Shown: positions 1 to 9,068, counted from the stretch's first letter. The stretch is 22,014 nt of DNA from Cloacibacterium sp964530915 (GCA_964530915.1 CAZHCK010000038.1:1-22014), one strand, 5' to 3'. Numbers and translations are program-made. The notes: a model not told the origin generated them from the letters alone.

Positions 1-13
1 CTTTTTTAAAGAA

Positions 14-1516
14 ATGAAAAAATATTTTTTATTATTCTTATTCTCCATTTTATTGCTATCATGTTCTAAAGGTGGCAAAGTAACCATAAATGGTAAAGTG
101 ACTAATGGCTCACCATTAGAAAGATTAGAAATTATAGATGCTTCAGGAATTGCAACTTTACCTCTTGCTAATTTTGGTGTAGATGCCAAAGGAAATTTCT
201 CAGAAACCATAGAAATTCCTAGAGATGGAGTTTATGTAATTACTTATGGCGGGAACACAGGTTTTCTTTATCTAAAAGGTGGCGATCAGGTAAATCTTGA
301 TTTTGAAGCGATGCTTTTCCCTCAAGGAATGAAAATTACTGGTGATGCTAAAGGAAATACAGAATACTTAATGGAATCTCAGCAATTCATTAACCAATAC
401 ATGTCTAAATTAGACCAATCTGTTATTTCTAAAAAAGAAGAAGATTTCCTAAAAGAATTAGAAAAATATAAAGGCGATATTTCTAAAAAAATGGACGAAA
501 TCGCTAAGGTTAAAAAACCAGACAGTGATGTAGAAAAATTCAATAAAAGAGAACTAGATGTAACTTTATTGATGATTTCTTCTCAGTACGAAAGTATGCA
601 TGGTCCAGCTACCAATGATCCTAAATATAAAGCAGGTGTTAAATTGTTAGATTTCCAAAAAGGTCTAGAAAACGAAAGTTATGTAGAAGATATGCCTAAT
701 TACAGAAACTACGTTATCAGTAAATTAAGTGCTGGTTTCCAAAAATTCTTCGAAGGACAAAAGAATGCTGCTCCTACTTCTAATGTGCAAATGTTCTCTA
801 AATTCTTAGATACTCAAAAAGATGTTTCAGATAAAACTAAAGAATATCTTCTTGCTGCTGTAGCTGCTCAATATGATTTAAGAGAGCCTGCTAATCCTAA
901 ATTACAAGAAGTTTTCAAATTTTTAGATACTAAAATCAAAAATTCTGCAATCAAATCAGAGTTGAAAAATTTAGAAGAAGCAATTTACGGACTTGAGCAA
1001 GGAACAGATGTTTCTGGTTTAAGTTTAGTAAAACAAGATGGCAGTAAAATAACTTTAGCAGATCTTAAAGGAAAACCTACAGCGTTAGTATTCTACGCTT
1101 CTTGGAATCCTTACATTACAGAAAGCACAATGCCAGTTCTTAAAGAAATGGTGAAATTTTATGGTTCAAAAATGAATTTTGCTTTCATTAACTTAGATGA
1201 TACTCAAGACCAATTCGTGAAAACTTCTAAAGCGATGTTTACAGGAATTCAAGGAAACAATTATTATGCAACCGGTGGTATGAAATCTGAAGTTGCTAAG
1301 AAATTTGCGGTTTACGGATTTAAAATGCCAAGTTTCATCATCATTGATAAAGACGGTAAAATTTCTAGTAAAACTTACTTAAATATTGCAGACCCAGCTT
1401 TGGTAGATGGATTGAACAAAGCTTCTGGTTTACAAGCTCCAACTGGAATTCCTCAAACTCCAGAAATGATGGCTCCACCAACTGAGCATTCTGCAAATGA
1501 TGGTCACGGTCACTAA
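14..1516 (+). CDS. Thioredoxin-fold (TlpA/AhpC-TSA-like) lipoprotein without a CXXC active site
   Basis: A 500-residue envelope lipoprotein. The N-terminus is a lipoprotein signal (MKKYFLL..., lipobox LLSC) with Cys17 as the lipidated residue. Residues about 20-100 resemble the beta-rich DUF4369-type region found ahead of thioredoxin domains in Bacteroidota. A charged helical middle region follows, then a thioredoxin-like domain at about 335-470 with LKGKPTALVFYASW, a conserved cis-proline context (KMPSF, Pro439) and IIDKDGK. After Trp364 the usual Cys-x-x-Cys is replaced by N-P-Y-I (365-368), and Cys17 is the only cysteine I find, so thiol-disulfide exchange is not expected. The C-terminus is Pro/His-rich and ends HGHGH-like (DGHGH). 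The ATG at position 14 starts directly at the signal peptide; only 13 bases of upstream sequence are visible. A strong hairpin follows the gene. A binding or structural role is possible, but the function is unknown. Confidence 0.8.
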   Translation: MKKYFLLFLFSILLLSCSKGGKVTINGKVTNGSPLERLEIIDASGIATLPLANFGVDAKGNFSETIEIPRDGVYVITYGGNTGFLYLKGGDQVNLDFEAMLFPQGMKITGDAKGNTEYLMESQQFINQYMSKLDQSVISKKEEDFLKELEKYKGDISKKMDEIAKVKKPDSDVEKFNKRELDVTLLMISSQYESMHGPATNDPKYKAGVKLLDFQKGLENESYVEDMPNYRNYVISKLSAGFQKFFEGQKNAAPTSNVQMFSKFLDTQKDVSDKTKEYLLAAVAAQYDLREPANPKLQEVFKFLDTKIKNSAIKSELKNLEEAIYGLEQGTDVSGLSLVKQDGSKITLADLKGKPTALVFYASWNPYITESTMPVLKEMVKFYGSKMNFAFINLDDTQDQFVKTSKAMFTGIQGNNYYATGGMKSEVAKKFAVYGFKMPSFIIIDKDGKISSKTYLNIADPALVDGLNKASGLQAPTGIPQTPEMMAPPTEHSANDGHGH

Positions 1517-1537
1517 AAAAGATAAAAATATCATATC

Positions 1538-1570
1538 AAAAAGCGGACTTTAGTCCGCTTTTTATTTTTC
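1538..1570 (+). terminator. Rho-independent terminator after the thioredoxin-fold lipoprotein gene
   Basis: A perfect 11-bp stem (1538-1548 with 1553-1563, core AAGCGGAC/GTCCGCTT) closes a TTTA loop and is followed by a T-rich tail. It lies 22 bases after the stop codon and separates this gene from rlmD. Confidence 0.85.
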
Positions 1571-1617
1571 AATAGACATCAAATCAACAATCACTCTGAA
1601 AATTAGTTTTAAAACAT

Positions 1618-1625
1618 TAATTTTG
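1618..1625 (+). promoter_or_regulatory. Candidate Bacteroidota -7 box for rlmD
   Basis: TAATTTTG matches the TAnnTTTG -7 consensus of Bacteroidota sigma-A promoters. No clear TTG is seen at the -33 position. The rlmD ATG starts only 8 bases downstream, so a transcript from this box would be leaderless or nearly so. Confidence 0.4.
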
Positions 1626-1632
1626 CAACGTT

Positions 1633-3042
1633 ATGAGTAAGAAAAAGAAAAACATTATTTTAGAAAATATCAAATTAATTACTGCAGGTGCAAAAGGTGT
1701 AGCCGTAGGAAAAACTGAAGAAGGGAAAACGGTTTTGGTTTCTGGTGCGGTTCCAGGTGATGTAGTAAATGCAAGAGTGAAAAAATCTAAATCTAAATAC
1801 TTCGAAGCAGAAGCTATAGAAATTTTAGAAAAATCACCGTACAGAGTAGAACCAAAATGTATTCATTTTGGAGTTTGCGGTGGTTGCAAATGGCAGAACC
1901 TTTCTTACCAAAAACAATTAGATTTCAAGCAAGAAGAAGTTTATAATAATATCAAACGAATCGGAGGAATCGAAAATTTTGAAACTTTGCCTATTCTCGG
2001 TTCAGAGCAAGAATATTTCTACAGAAATAAAATGGAATTTTCTTTTTCAAATGCTCGTTGGCTTACTCAATACGAAATCAGTTCTGAAGAAAATTTTGGG
2101 AATAAAGATGCACTCGGTTTTCATATTCCAGGAATGTGGAGCAAAATTTTAGATTTACAAGAATGCTTCCTTCAAGAAGCGCCATCTAATGATTTAAGAT
2201 TAGCCGTAAGAAATTATGCCATCAATAAAGGGTTAGATTTCTTTGACGTAAGAAATCAAGAAGGTTTTTTGAGAACTTTAATGCTTCGTCAGAACTCTCA
2301 AGGAGAATGGATGGTTCTATTCCAATTGTATAGAGAAGAAAAAGAAAACAGAGAGCAATTATTCGAATATATTTTAGAAAAATTCCCGCAAATCAAGACT
2401 TTGGTTTATGCCATCAATCCGAAACAGAATGATTCTATTTATGATTTAGATGTACAGACTTATTTTGGAGAAGGTTTCATTTATGAAGAAATGGATGGAC
2501 TGAAATTTAAAATCGGGCCAAAATCTTTCTTCCAAACCAATTATAAACAAGCGCTGAATCTTTACAGAAAAACATTAGAATTTGCGGAAATTTCTGAAAA
2601 TGATGTAGTATACGATTTGTACACCGGAACTGGAACCATCGCACAATATATTGCCAAAAAAGCAAAATACGTAATCGGGATAGAATCAGTGCAAGAAGCG
2701 ATTGATGCTGCAAAAGAACATGCTAAACTCAATGGTTTGGATAACTGTGAGTTTTATTGTGGTGACATGAAAGACGTTTTCACCGAAGAGTTTTTAGCTA
2801 ATCATCCAAAACCGAATGTTTTGGTTACCGATCCACCTAGAGACGGAATGCACCAAAAAGTGGTAGAACAAATTCTGAAATTAGCACCACCTAAAATTGT
2901 ATATGTAAGTTGTAATTCTGCTACTCAAGCCAGAGATTTAGCACTGATGAAGGAACACTATGATGTGGTGAAAATTTTACCAGTAGATATGTTTCCGCAG
3001 ACACATCACGTAGAAAATATAGCGCTATTAATAAAAAAATAA
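1633..3042 (+). CDS. rlmD: 23S rRNA (uracil-5-)-methyltransferase RlmD
   Basis: A SAM-dependent enzyme of the TrmA/RlmD (RumA) family that forms 5-methyluridine in 23S rRNA. It has 469 residues, a normal length. An N-terminal TRAM-like OB domain spans about 8-65 (GVAVGK, VLVSGAVPGDVV). The [4Fe-4S] cysteines are Cys76, Cys82 and Cys85 (CxxxxxCGGC) plus Cys178. The SAM-binding motif DLYTGTGT is at 328-335, DPPRDG at 400-405, the catalytic Cys427 in VYVSCNSATQ and the general-base Glu461 in HHVEN near the C-terminus. All key residues are present. In E. coli the target is U1939; the exact site here is inferred from family. The gene stands alone between two terminators, upstream of the DUF6452/DUF6048 pair with which it is usually grouped in flavobacteria, here separated from it by a protease gene. 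Confidence 0.95.
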   Translation: MSKKKKNIILENIKLITAGAKGVAVGKTEEGKTVLVSGAVPGDVVNARVKKSKSKYFEAEAIEILEKSPYRVEPKCIHFGVCGGCKWQNLSYQKQLDFKQEEVYNNIKRIGGIENFETLPILGSEQEYFYRNKMEFSFSNARWLTQYEISSEENFGNKDALGFHIPGMWSKILDLQECFLQEAPSNDLRLAVRNYAINKGLDFFDVRNQEGFLRTLMLRQNSQGEWMVLFQLYREEKENREQLFEYILEKFPQIKTLVYAINPKQNDSIYDLDVQTYFGEGFIYEEMDGLKFKIGPKSFFQTNYKQALNLYRKTLEFAEISENDVVYDLYTGTGTIAQYIAKKAKYVIGIESVQEAIDAAKEHAKLNGLDNCEFYCGDMKDVFTEEFLANHPKPNVLVTDPPRDGMHQKVVEQILKLAPPKIVYVSCNSATQARDLALMKEHYDVVKILPVDMFPQTHHVENIALLIKK

Positions 3043-3044
3043 CT

Positions 3045-3080
3045 AAATTGGGGGTTCGAAACAGAATCCTCAATTTTTTT
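3045..3080 (+). terminator. Rho-independent terminator after rlmD
   Basis: A 13-bp stem with two G-T pairs (3045-3057 with 3064-3076) closes a GAAACA loop and runs into a T tract. It begins 2 bases after the rlmD stop codon. Confidence 0.8.
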
Positions 3081-3127
3081 ATCTTATAGTTGAGGTATTT
3101 TAACCAAATAAAAAATTAAAATATCGA

Positions 3128-5647
3128 ATGAAAAATGTACTGAATTTGTTTTGCGCATTGTCATTAATGATGTCAGCGAGCGCATTTTCTCAACAGAAAG
3201 ACAGTGTAAAAGTAGATGTAAAAGCTAAAAAAGACACCGTAAACACTGCAAAACCAAAAGACAAAAAACCAGAAAAAATTCAACCTTTCGAAAAAGTAAT
3301 TACCAGCAAAGCGATAAGCGATGAAGGAATTATTACCGTTCACAAGGTAGAAGACAAATACTATTTCGAAATTCCAGATAAAGCGCTGAAAAAAGAATTT
3401 TTGGTAGTCACTAGATTGACCAAAGCTGGTGCTGAAATGAGAATGGGAACAGTAGGTTATGCAGGAGATCAAATCAGTCAAAACGTAATCAGTTTCGAAA
3501 AAGGTCCAAATGATAAAGTATTTTTACGTTCTATTTCTTATGTAGATTATGCTAAAGATTCTACATCTGCAATGTATAAAACAGTGATGAGAAATAACGT
3601 AAATTCTATTGAACAAGCTTTTGATATTAAAGCTTTCGGTAAAGAAAAAAACTCTACCGTGATAGATATTACAGATTTTATCAATGCAGATAATGATGTA
3701 GTTTCTTTTGATACTCGTTTCAAGAAAGGATTTAGAGTAGGCGCTTTTCAAAAAGATAAATCTTATGTCAATTTCGTGAAATCTTTCCCTACCAATATCG
3801 AAATTAACACTACTAAAACCTACAACAGAAGCGCAGGAGAAGCTTCGCCTATTCCAGGTGCCCCAAAACCTGAAGTGAGCGGAAATTATACTGTGGAAGT
3901 GAATTCTTCTATTATTCTTTTGCCAGAAAATAAAATGCACGCAAGATATTTCGATCCTAGAGTAGGTTATTTTACAGTAGGTTATACAGATTTTGATGAA
4001 AATCCTCAAGGCGTAGAAAGAGTTTCTTTGGTAAAAAGATGGAGACTTGAACCAAAAGCAAAAGATTTAGAAAAATATAAAAGAGGCGAATTGGTAGAGC
4101 CAGAAAAACCAATTGTTTTTTACATAGACCCATTAACTCCAAAAAAATGGATTCCTTATTTAATTCAAGGGGTAAATGATTGGCAAAAAGCTTTTGAAAA
4201 AGCAGGTTTCAAAAACGCGATTTATGCAAAAGTTCCGAATGCAAAAGAAGATCCAGAATGGAGTTTAGAAGATGCAAGATTTTCGGCTATCGTATATAAA
4301 CCTTCAGATGTTCCTAATGCTTCAGGTCCTTCAATTGCGGATCCTAGAACTGGCGAAATTTTAGAAAGTCACATCAATTGGTATCATAATGTGATGAAAT
4401 TGTTGAACGATTGGTATTTCGTACAAGCTTCACCGAATGATCCTAGAGCTAGAAAAGTAGATTTTGATGATGAATTAATGGGACAGTTAATCAGATTTGT
4501 TTCTTCACACGAAGTGGGACATACACTTGGTTTGAGACATAATTTCGGGTCTAGTTCTACTGTTCCAGTAGAAAATCTTAGAAATAAATCTTGGTTAAAA
4601 GCCAATGGACACACTCCTTCAATTATGGATTATGCGAGATTTAACTACGTAGCACAACCAGAAGATAATGTAGGCGAAGCTGGATTAATGCCAAGAATTG
4701 GTGACTATGATGATTGGGCAATAGAATGGGGTTACAGAAGATTTTATAACTATAATTCTCCTGAAAAAGAAAAAGCTCATCTTAATAAATGGGTGATGGA
4801 AAAATTACAAAATCCAAGACTTTGGTTCGGTACAGAAACCAATCCTTATGATCCGCGTTCACAAAGCGAACAAGTAGGAGATAATCCTATGCTTGCAGGA
4901 AAATATGGAGTGAAAAATCTTCAGCGAATTATGGAAAACATAGAAGCATGGAGTACAAAACCAAATGAAGATTACAGCAGTCTTAATAATAGATTTACTC
5001 AAGTTTCTGGTCAGTTTGCTAGATATTTAGGTCATGTTTCTAAATACATCGGTGGCGTAAAAGAAACGCCGAAAATGGTAGAACAAAAAGGAGCTATCTA
5101 CGAATTGGTTTCTAAATCAGAGCAAAAAGAAGCTTTGAAATTTTTATCAGAAAATGTATTCACCACTCCAAATTGGTTGTTGAAAACTTCTGTTTTAACC
5201 AAAATAGATAAATCGCCTGTAGAAGTGGTGGAAAATCTTCAAAAAACAGTTCTCAATAGAGTTTTAAGTGAAGGTGTTTTGAATAAATTATATGAAGGAG
5301 AATCTTTAGATGCTAATGCTTATGCTGTGTATGATTATCTTCAAGATATTAAAAACAGTGTATTTTCTGAGTTGAAATCTTCTTCTAAAATTGATATTTA
5401 CAGAAGAAATTTACAGAAAAATTTTGTGGAAACTTTAATAGCAAGAACTCAGTCAAGTAAACCAAGCACGGGTAGAAATGCGGAAACGGTTTCTGATAAT
5501 TCTGATGTGAAATCAATAACCAGAGGGGTTTTAAGAGAAATAAAAGCAGAAGCTTCTAAAAATGTACAAAATGTACAAGACCCAGTGACCAAATATCATT
5601 TAGAAGATTTGGTTTATAGGATAGATAAAGCTTTAGAAGTAAAATAA
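3128..5647 (+). CDS. Secreted zinc-dependent metalloprotease (DUF5117/DUF5118/DUF4953 type)
   Basis: An 839-residue predicted zinc peptidase of a family common in Bacteroidota. It has a cleavable signal peptide (about 1-21, ending SASAFS before QQK), then a Lys/Pro-rich linker at 25-55. The N-terminal half fits the DUF5118 and DUF5117 regions (for example DKALKKEFLVVTRL at about 83-96). The metzincin-type zinc site is H461-E-V-G-H465-T-L-G-L-R-H471, with Met500 in SIMDY as the probable Met-turn. A helical C-terminal region follows. There is no type IX sorting domain and no lipobox, so the enzyme is probably periplasmic or exported by another route. The length is typical and the active site intact. 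Its substrate is unknown. The gene lies between rlmD and DUF6452, and a hairpin follows it. Confidence 0.85.
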   Translation: MKNVLNLFCALSLMMSASAFSQQKDSVKVDVKAKKDTVNTAKPKDKKPEKIQPFEKVITSKAISDEGIITVHKVEDKYYFEIPDKALKKEFLVVTRLTKAGAEMRMGTVGYAGDQISQNVISFEKGPNDKVFLRSISYVDYAKDSTSAMYKTVMRNNVNSIEQAFDIKAFGKEKNSTVIDITDFINADNDVVSFDTRFKKGFRVGAFQKDKSYVNFVKSFPTNIEINTTKTYNRSAGEASPIPGAPKPEVSGNYTVEVNSSIILLPENKMHARYFDPRVGYFTVGYTDFDENPQGVERVSLVKRWRLEPKAKDLEKYKRGELVEPEKPIVFYIDPLTPKKWIPYLIQGVNDWQKAFEKAGFKNAIYAKVPNAKEDPEWSLEDARFSAIVYKPSDVPNASGPSIADPRTGEILESHINWYHNVMKLLNDWYFVQASPNDPRARKVDFDDELMGQLIRFVSSHEVGHTLGLRHNFGSSSTVPVENLRNKSWLKANGHTPSIMDYARFNYVAQPEDNVGEAGLMPRIGDYDDWAIEWGYRRFYNYNSPEKEKAHLNKWVMEKLQNPRLWFGTETNPYDPRSQSEQVGDNPMLAGKYGVKNLQRIMENIEAWSTKPNEDYSSLNNRFTQVSGQFARYLGHVSKYIGGVKETPKMVEQKGAIYELVSKSEQKEALKFLSENVFTTPNWLLKTSVLTKIDKSPVEVVENLQKTVLNRVLSEGVLNKLYEGESLDANAYAVYDYLQDIKNSVFSELKSSSKIDIYRRNLQKNFVETLIARTQSSKPSTGRNAETVSDNSDVKSITRGVLREIKAEASKNVQNVQDPVTKYHLEDLVYRIDKALEVK

Positions 5648-5656
5648 TTGAAAAAT

Positions 5657-5695
5657 AAAGTTCATCATTTCCAGAAAATGGTGAACTTTGTTTTA
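5657..5695 (+). terminator. Hairpin terminator after the DUF5117-type protease gene
   Basis: A 14-bp stem with one G-T pair (5657-5670 with 5676-5689) closes a CCAGA loop and is followed by GTTTTAT. The T tract is short, so termination may be partial. The rest of 5696-5811 is AT-rich with no clear signal. Confidence 0.65.
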
Positions 5696-5811
5696 TAAAA
5701 GAGATTTTTCTGAAAATTTAAAATAAGAAAAATCAAAATAGTAAGTTAAATATCTGAGAACAATCCACTAATTAGTAGAAATTTTTCAGAATATTATTTC
5801 CTCGTTAAAAA

Positions 5812-6285
5812 ATGAAAAAATTAATCTTTCCCTTTTTAATATTGGGGTTTTTGCTCACTTCTTGCGAAAACGATGACGATGTTTGCGTAAGTGGAGAAGC
5901 TACACCTCGACTAAAAATTAAATTTAAAAGCGCTGACAATAAAGTATTGACTTTAGATTCGCTTTATTTAGATGTAGATTATGGTAATAATAATGTTTTA
6001 ACAGTGATTAAAGCCGCTAAAGTAGACTCTGCGTTAGTTCCAATTCGTGTTGATGATGCAGGTTTTACAGAACTGTATGTAAGAACCACTAAAAAAGGCA
6101 GCGTTTCTAAAATAAAACTGAATTATAATACCACTTCTGAATATGTTTCGCCAGCTTGTGGTTTCAAAAGACTTTATCAAAACCTTTCTGGAACTCTAGA
6201 AACTGCAAATCCTGTGACTAAAGTAGAACTCAATCAAAATCAAATTATCAATGAAAACAAAGCTCACCTTTATCTTGTTTTTTAG
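5812..6285 (+). CDS. DUF6452-family lipoprotein
   Basis: A 157-residue lipoprotein of unknown function. The signal peptide MKKLIFPFLILGFLLTSC places the lipidated residue at Cys18. The following residues, E-N-D-D-D, are strongly acidic, which resembles the lipoprotein export signal that sends Bacteroidota lipoproteins to the outer face of the outer membrane. The mature part is beta-rich with two further cysteines, Cys25 (DVCVSGE) and the one in SPACGFKRLY, which could form a disulfide. The family call rests on the overall pattern and on the next gene: DUF6452 and DUF6048 genes are typically paired near rlmD. It overlaps the next gene by 35 bases, so the two are translated from one message. 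I do not know its function. Confidence 0.75.
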   Translation: MKKLIFPFLILGFLLTSCENDDDVCVSGEATPRLKIKFKSADNKVLTLDSLYLDVDYGNNNVLTVIKAAKVDSALVPIRVDDAGFTELYVRTTKKGSVSKIKLNYNTTSEYVSPACGFKRLYQNLSGTLETANPVTKVELNQNQIINENKAHLYLVF

Positions 6286-6901
6286 TTTTTGTTTGGGTTT
6301 TTCTCAAGAGAAAGATTCGGTAAAAACTAAATATCAATATAAACCCAATTTCACCGTAGGAGTAGATGTACTAAATGGTGCATTATCTACTTTTAGCGAT
6401 AGAAAATTATTTCAAGGATATGTTTCTTCTGAGATTAGGAAAAATCTTCATGCGGTTTTAGATGTAGGTTTTGAAAAAAACATTTATCAGAAAAACGGTT
6501 ATGATGCTAGTGCAAATGGAATTTTCGGAAAATTAGGAGGCTATTATATGCTTTCTATGGATACCGAAAATCCTGATAATGGTTTTTATGCAGGAGCGAA
6601 AATGGCTGCAAGTTTTTACAGTCAAGAATACAAAAAAGTTCCCATTCGTGGTTTTGGTGGTAGCGACCAATATCTTGCCTTTCCATCGGTGAATCAATCT
6701 GCTTATTGGTTAGAAGGTTTTGCTGGAGCAAGAGTTCAGTTGTTCAAGTCAAATTTATATGTAGATGTAAATGCGCAACCAAGATTTTTATTTTATTCTA
6801 CCAAGCAAGAAGGGATGACTCCTATGATTGTACCTGGCTTTGGAAAAAGTTCTACTAAATTTAATGTGGGCTTTAGCTGGAATTTAGCGTATCAGTTTTA
6901 A
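6251..6901 (+). CDS. DUF6048-family outer-membrane beta-barrel-like protein
   Basis: A 216-residue protein with a signal peptide (about 1-18, ending LGFSQ before EKD). Alternating aromatic and polar strands run through the mature part (GKLGGYYMLSMD, FYAGAKMAASFY, WLEGFAGARVQLF, KFNVGFSWNLAYQF). The C-terminal residue is Phe, the usual BAM recognition signal of outer-membrane barrels. Its size would suit a small barrel of 8-10 strands. The start lies inside the DUF6452 gene, overlapping it by 35 bases in another frame; the ATG at 6251 is the one that gives a complete signal peptide. It probably works with the DUF6452 lipoprotein at the outer membrane; this is inference from the pairing. The function is unknown. 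Confidence 0.75.
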   Translation: MKTKLTFILFFSFCLGFSQEKDSVKTKYQYKPNFTVGVDVLNGALSTFSDRKLFQGYVSSEIRKNLHAVLDVGFEKNIYQKNGYDASANGIFGKLGGYYMLSMDTENPDNGFYAGAKMAASFYSQEYKKVPIRGFGGSDQYLAFPSVNQSAYWLEGFAGARVQLFKSNLYVDVNAQPRFLFYSTKQEGMTPMIVPGFGKSSTKFNVGFSWNLAYQF

Positions 6902-6985
6902 GGGTTTTTAATGGAATTTTAGAAATCTGTTTAGTTTTCACAAAAAATAAATTCATTTTTATTTAAATAATTAAGAGAAACTCTA

Positions 6986-6993
6986 TAACTTTG
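6986..6993 (+). promoter_or_regulatory. Candidate -7 box for the M43 protease gene
   Basis: TAACTTTG matches TAnnTTTG and lies 41 bases before the ATG at 7035. No TTG is found at the expected -33 spacing, so this is a partial match only. Confidence 0.45.
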
Positions 6994-7034
6994 GAGATTC
7001 TAAAAATCAATGTATAATTTAAAAACAGATGTAG

Positions 7035-9017
7035 ATGAGAAAACTTTTATTTTTGATGTTGATGGCTTTTTTTACCATTAATATTTCTTCTCAAACAAAA
7101 AAGCCGAGTAAAATACTTAGCAAGTCTCCCAATGGATATATAAGATGTTATTCTACTGAATACGAAAAAAGTCTTCAGAAAAAAAATAACAGAAGAGCTA
7201 ATACTGATGTTTTTGAAAATTGGATTGCCACCAAAATTTCGAAACAAAAAACTTATAATCAAAGAATTACTGCGGCAAGAATAATTCCTGTTGTAGTGCA
7301 TGTTATTAGTAAAGGAGAAGCATTAGGAACTGGCGCTAATATTAGTGATGCACAAGTAATTTCTCAAATCACTACACTGAACAATGATTATAGAAAAAAA
7401 ACTGGAACTAGAGGTTTTAATACCAATCCAGTTGGTGCAGATGCTAATATAGAATTTGCACTCGCGGTAAGAGATCCTAATGGAAATCCCACAAATGGAA
7501 TTGATAGAATTTCTTATAATAAGGATTTCTGGGATGAAGCGGCTGTAGAAAATGAATTAAAACCCAATACAATTTGGGATCCTACAAAATATCTAAACAT
7601 ATGGGTAGTAAATTTTGGCGGAGATTTAGATGGTATTTTAGGTTATGCTCAGTTTCCTGATGCAAGTACTTTAAGTGGTTTGAACTATCCTCCTTTCACG
7701 GAAACTACAGACGGAGTAATTATTGGTTACCAATTTTTTGGAAATTTAGATTATAATGACGGTAGTTTTAATTTAGATTCTACCTATGGCTATGGAAGAA
7801 CTGTAACTCATGAAGTAGGACACTGGTTAGGTTTACGTCATATTTGGGGAGATTCAGATTGCGGTACAGATTATGTAGCAGATACTCCAATTCATAAGAC
7901 TGAAAATTATGGATGTTTTACACATCCTAAAACGAATGCATGTACACCTCCTACAGCAGACGAAATGTTCGAAAATTACATGGATTACACAGATGATACT
8001 TGTATGAATATTTTTACAATTAACCAAGTTGATAGATTTAATGCAGTTTTAGCTAATTCACCTAGAAGAAAAGAACTATTAACTTCTAATGCACTTACTC
8101 CAGTAACCTTGGTAAGTAATGATGCAGAAGTTAAAGTGCAGTTGATTTATAATACAGATTGTTCTTTCCCTCAGAAAGCTCAAATTAGATTAATAAATAG
8201 AGGAAATAATTCTCTAACTTCTGCTGTTATTTCTGTAAATGATGGAGGGGTGATTTACAATCAAAGTTGGACTGGTAATTTAGCCACTAATGCAGAAGCG
8301 CAAATTCCTATTAGTTTAAATGGAACTGCTCTTAGCAATAATAACATTTTGGTTACAATAAATACAGTAAATTCAGCATTAGACAGTAGAGTTTCTAATA
8401 ATACCAATACTCTAATTTATGATTCTACGCCTAGCTTCACTACAACTCAAGTTAATTTAGAACTCCAATTAGATGCTTACGGTTCAGAAACGTATTGGGA
8501 AGTAGTAGATGGAGCAGGGAATACTTTATATTCAAGTGCAAGTGAAACATATACAGATGAAGAAACAGGAATGCCAGCAGTGAAAAATTACACATTTAAT
8601 TTAACTAATAATAAATGTTATATTTTCAAAATTTATGATAGTTGGGGTGATGGATTCTGCTGTGATTACGGAAGTGGTTATTATAAGTTGACAACAAGTA
8701 CAGGAACAGTTATGGTAAATACTACATTTAGTACTGACGAAGCTTCATACGCCTTCGTTTTAGGAAGTATGTTACGAACTAAAGAAGCAAATAAATTGGG
8801 AACAGAAATTTTTCCTAATCCTGTAAATGAAGTTTTAAATATTACAAAAGTATCTAATAATGCTACTTTTACCATCTATAACGTTGCAGGTCAATTTATT
8901 TCAAAAGGAAAAGTGACCAATAATAAAGTCAATGTAGTTACTCTTGCAAAAGGAGTCTATTTCATCGAAGTTTCTGAAAAAGGAGCAATTTCTAAAATGA
9001 AATTTATCAAAAAATAA
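7035..9017 (+). CDS. Secreted M43-family (pappalysin/cytophagalysin-like) zinc metalloprotease with T9SS sorting domain
   Basis: A 660-residue exported endopeptidase. The signal peptide covers about 1-19 (ending NISSQ). A propeptide-like segment follows, then the catalytic domain at about 80-345: IIPVVVHVI strand, zinc site H259-E-V-G-H263-W-L-G-L-R-H269, then WGDSDCG and the Met-turn M316 in NYMDYTD. Cysteines at 276, 294, 303 and 323 fit the disulfides of M43 enzymes. After it come a beta-sandwich region at about 350-465 and a module at about 470-575 with IYDSWGDGFCCDYGSGYY, seen in many large secreted Bacteroidota proteins. The C-terminal 70 residues are a type A T9SS sorting domain (FPNPV near 593, GVYFIEVS, ending KMKFIKK), which directs export across the outer membrane and removal of the tail. 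The gene is monocistronic and ends at a terminator. Confidence 0.92.
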   Translation: MRKLLFLMLMAFFTINISSQTKKPSKILSKSPNGYIRCYSTEYEKSLQKKNNRRANTDVFENWIATKISKQKTYNQRITAARIIPVVVHVISKGEALGTGANISDAQVISQITTLNNDYRKKTGTRGFNTNPVGADANIEFALAVRDPNGNPTNGIDRISYNKDFWDEAAVENELKPNTIWDPTKYLNIWVVNFGGDLDGILGYAQFPDASTLSGLNYPPFTETTDGVIIGYQFFGNLDYNDGSFNLDSTYGYGRTVTHEVGHWLGLRHIWGDSDCGTDYVADTPIHKTENYGCFTHPKTNACTPPTADEMFENYMDYTDDTCMNIFTINQVDRFNAVLANSPRRKELLTSNALTPVTLVSNDAEVKVQLIYNTDCSFPQKAQIRLINRGNNSLTSAVISVNDGGVIYNQSWTGNLATNAEAQIPISLNGTALSNNNILVTINTVNSALDSRVSNNTNTLIYDSTPSFTTTQVNLELQLDAYGSETYWEVVDGAGNTLYSSASETYTDEETGMPAVKNYTFNLTNNKCYIFKIYDSWGDGFCCDYGSGYYKLTTSTGTVMVNTTFSTDEASYAFVLGSMLRTKEANKLGTEIFPNPVNEVLNITKVSNNATFTIYNVAGQFISKGKVTNNKVNVVTLAKGVYFIEVSEKGAISKMKFIKK

Positions 9018-9038
9018 TCTTGCATGATATAAAAAAGA

Positions 9039-9068
9039 AAGCCTTGAGTTCATCTCAAGGTTTTTTTA
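9039..9068. terminator. Bidirectional terminator between the M43 protease gene and coaE
   Basis: The stem CCTTGAG/CTCAAGG (9043-9049 with 9055-9061), extended by A-T pairs and a G-T pair, closes a TTCAT loop. It has a T tract on the + side and an A tract on the left, so it can serve both converging genes. Confidence 0.8.

Noticed and set aside
3524..4009. A 161-codon - strand frame inside the DUF5117-type protease gene
   Set aside because: Antisense shadow of a well-supported gene; composition is unlike a protein (rich in Ile, Arg, Cys and Phe).
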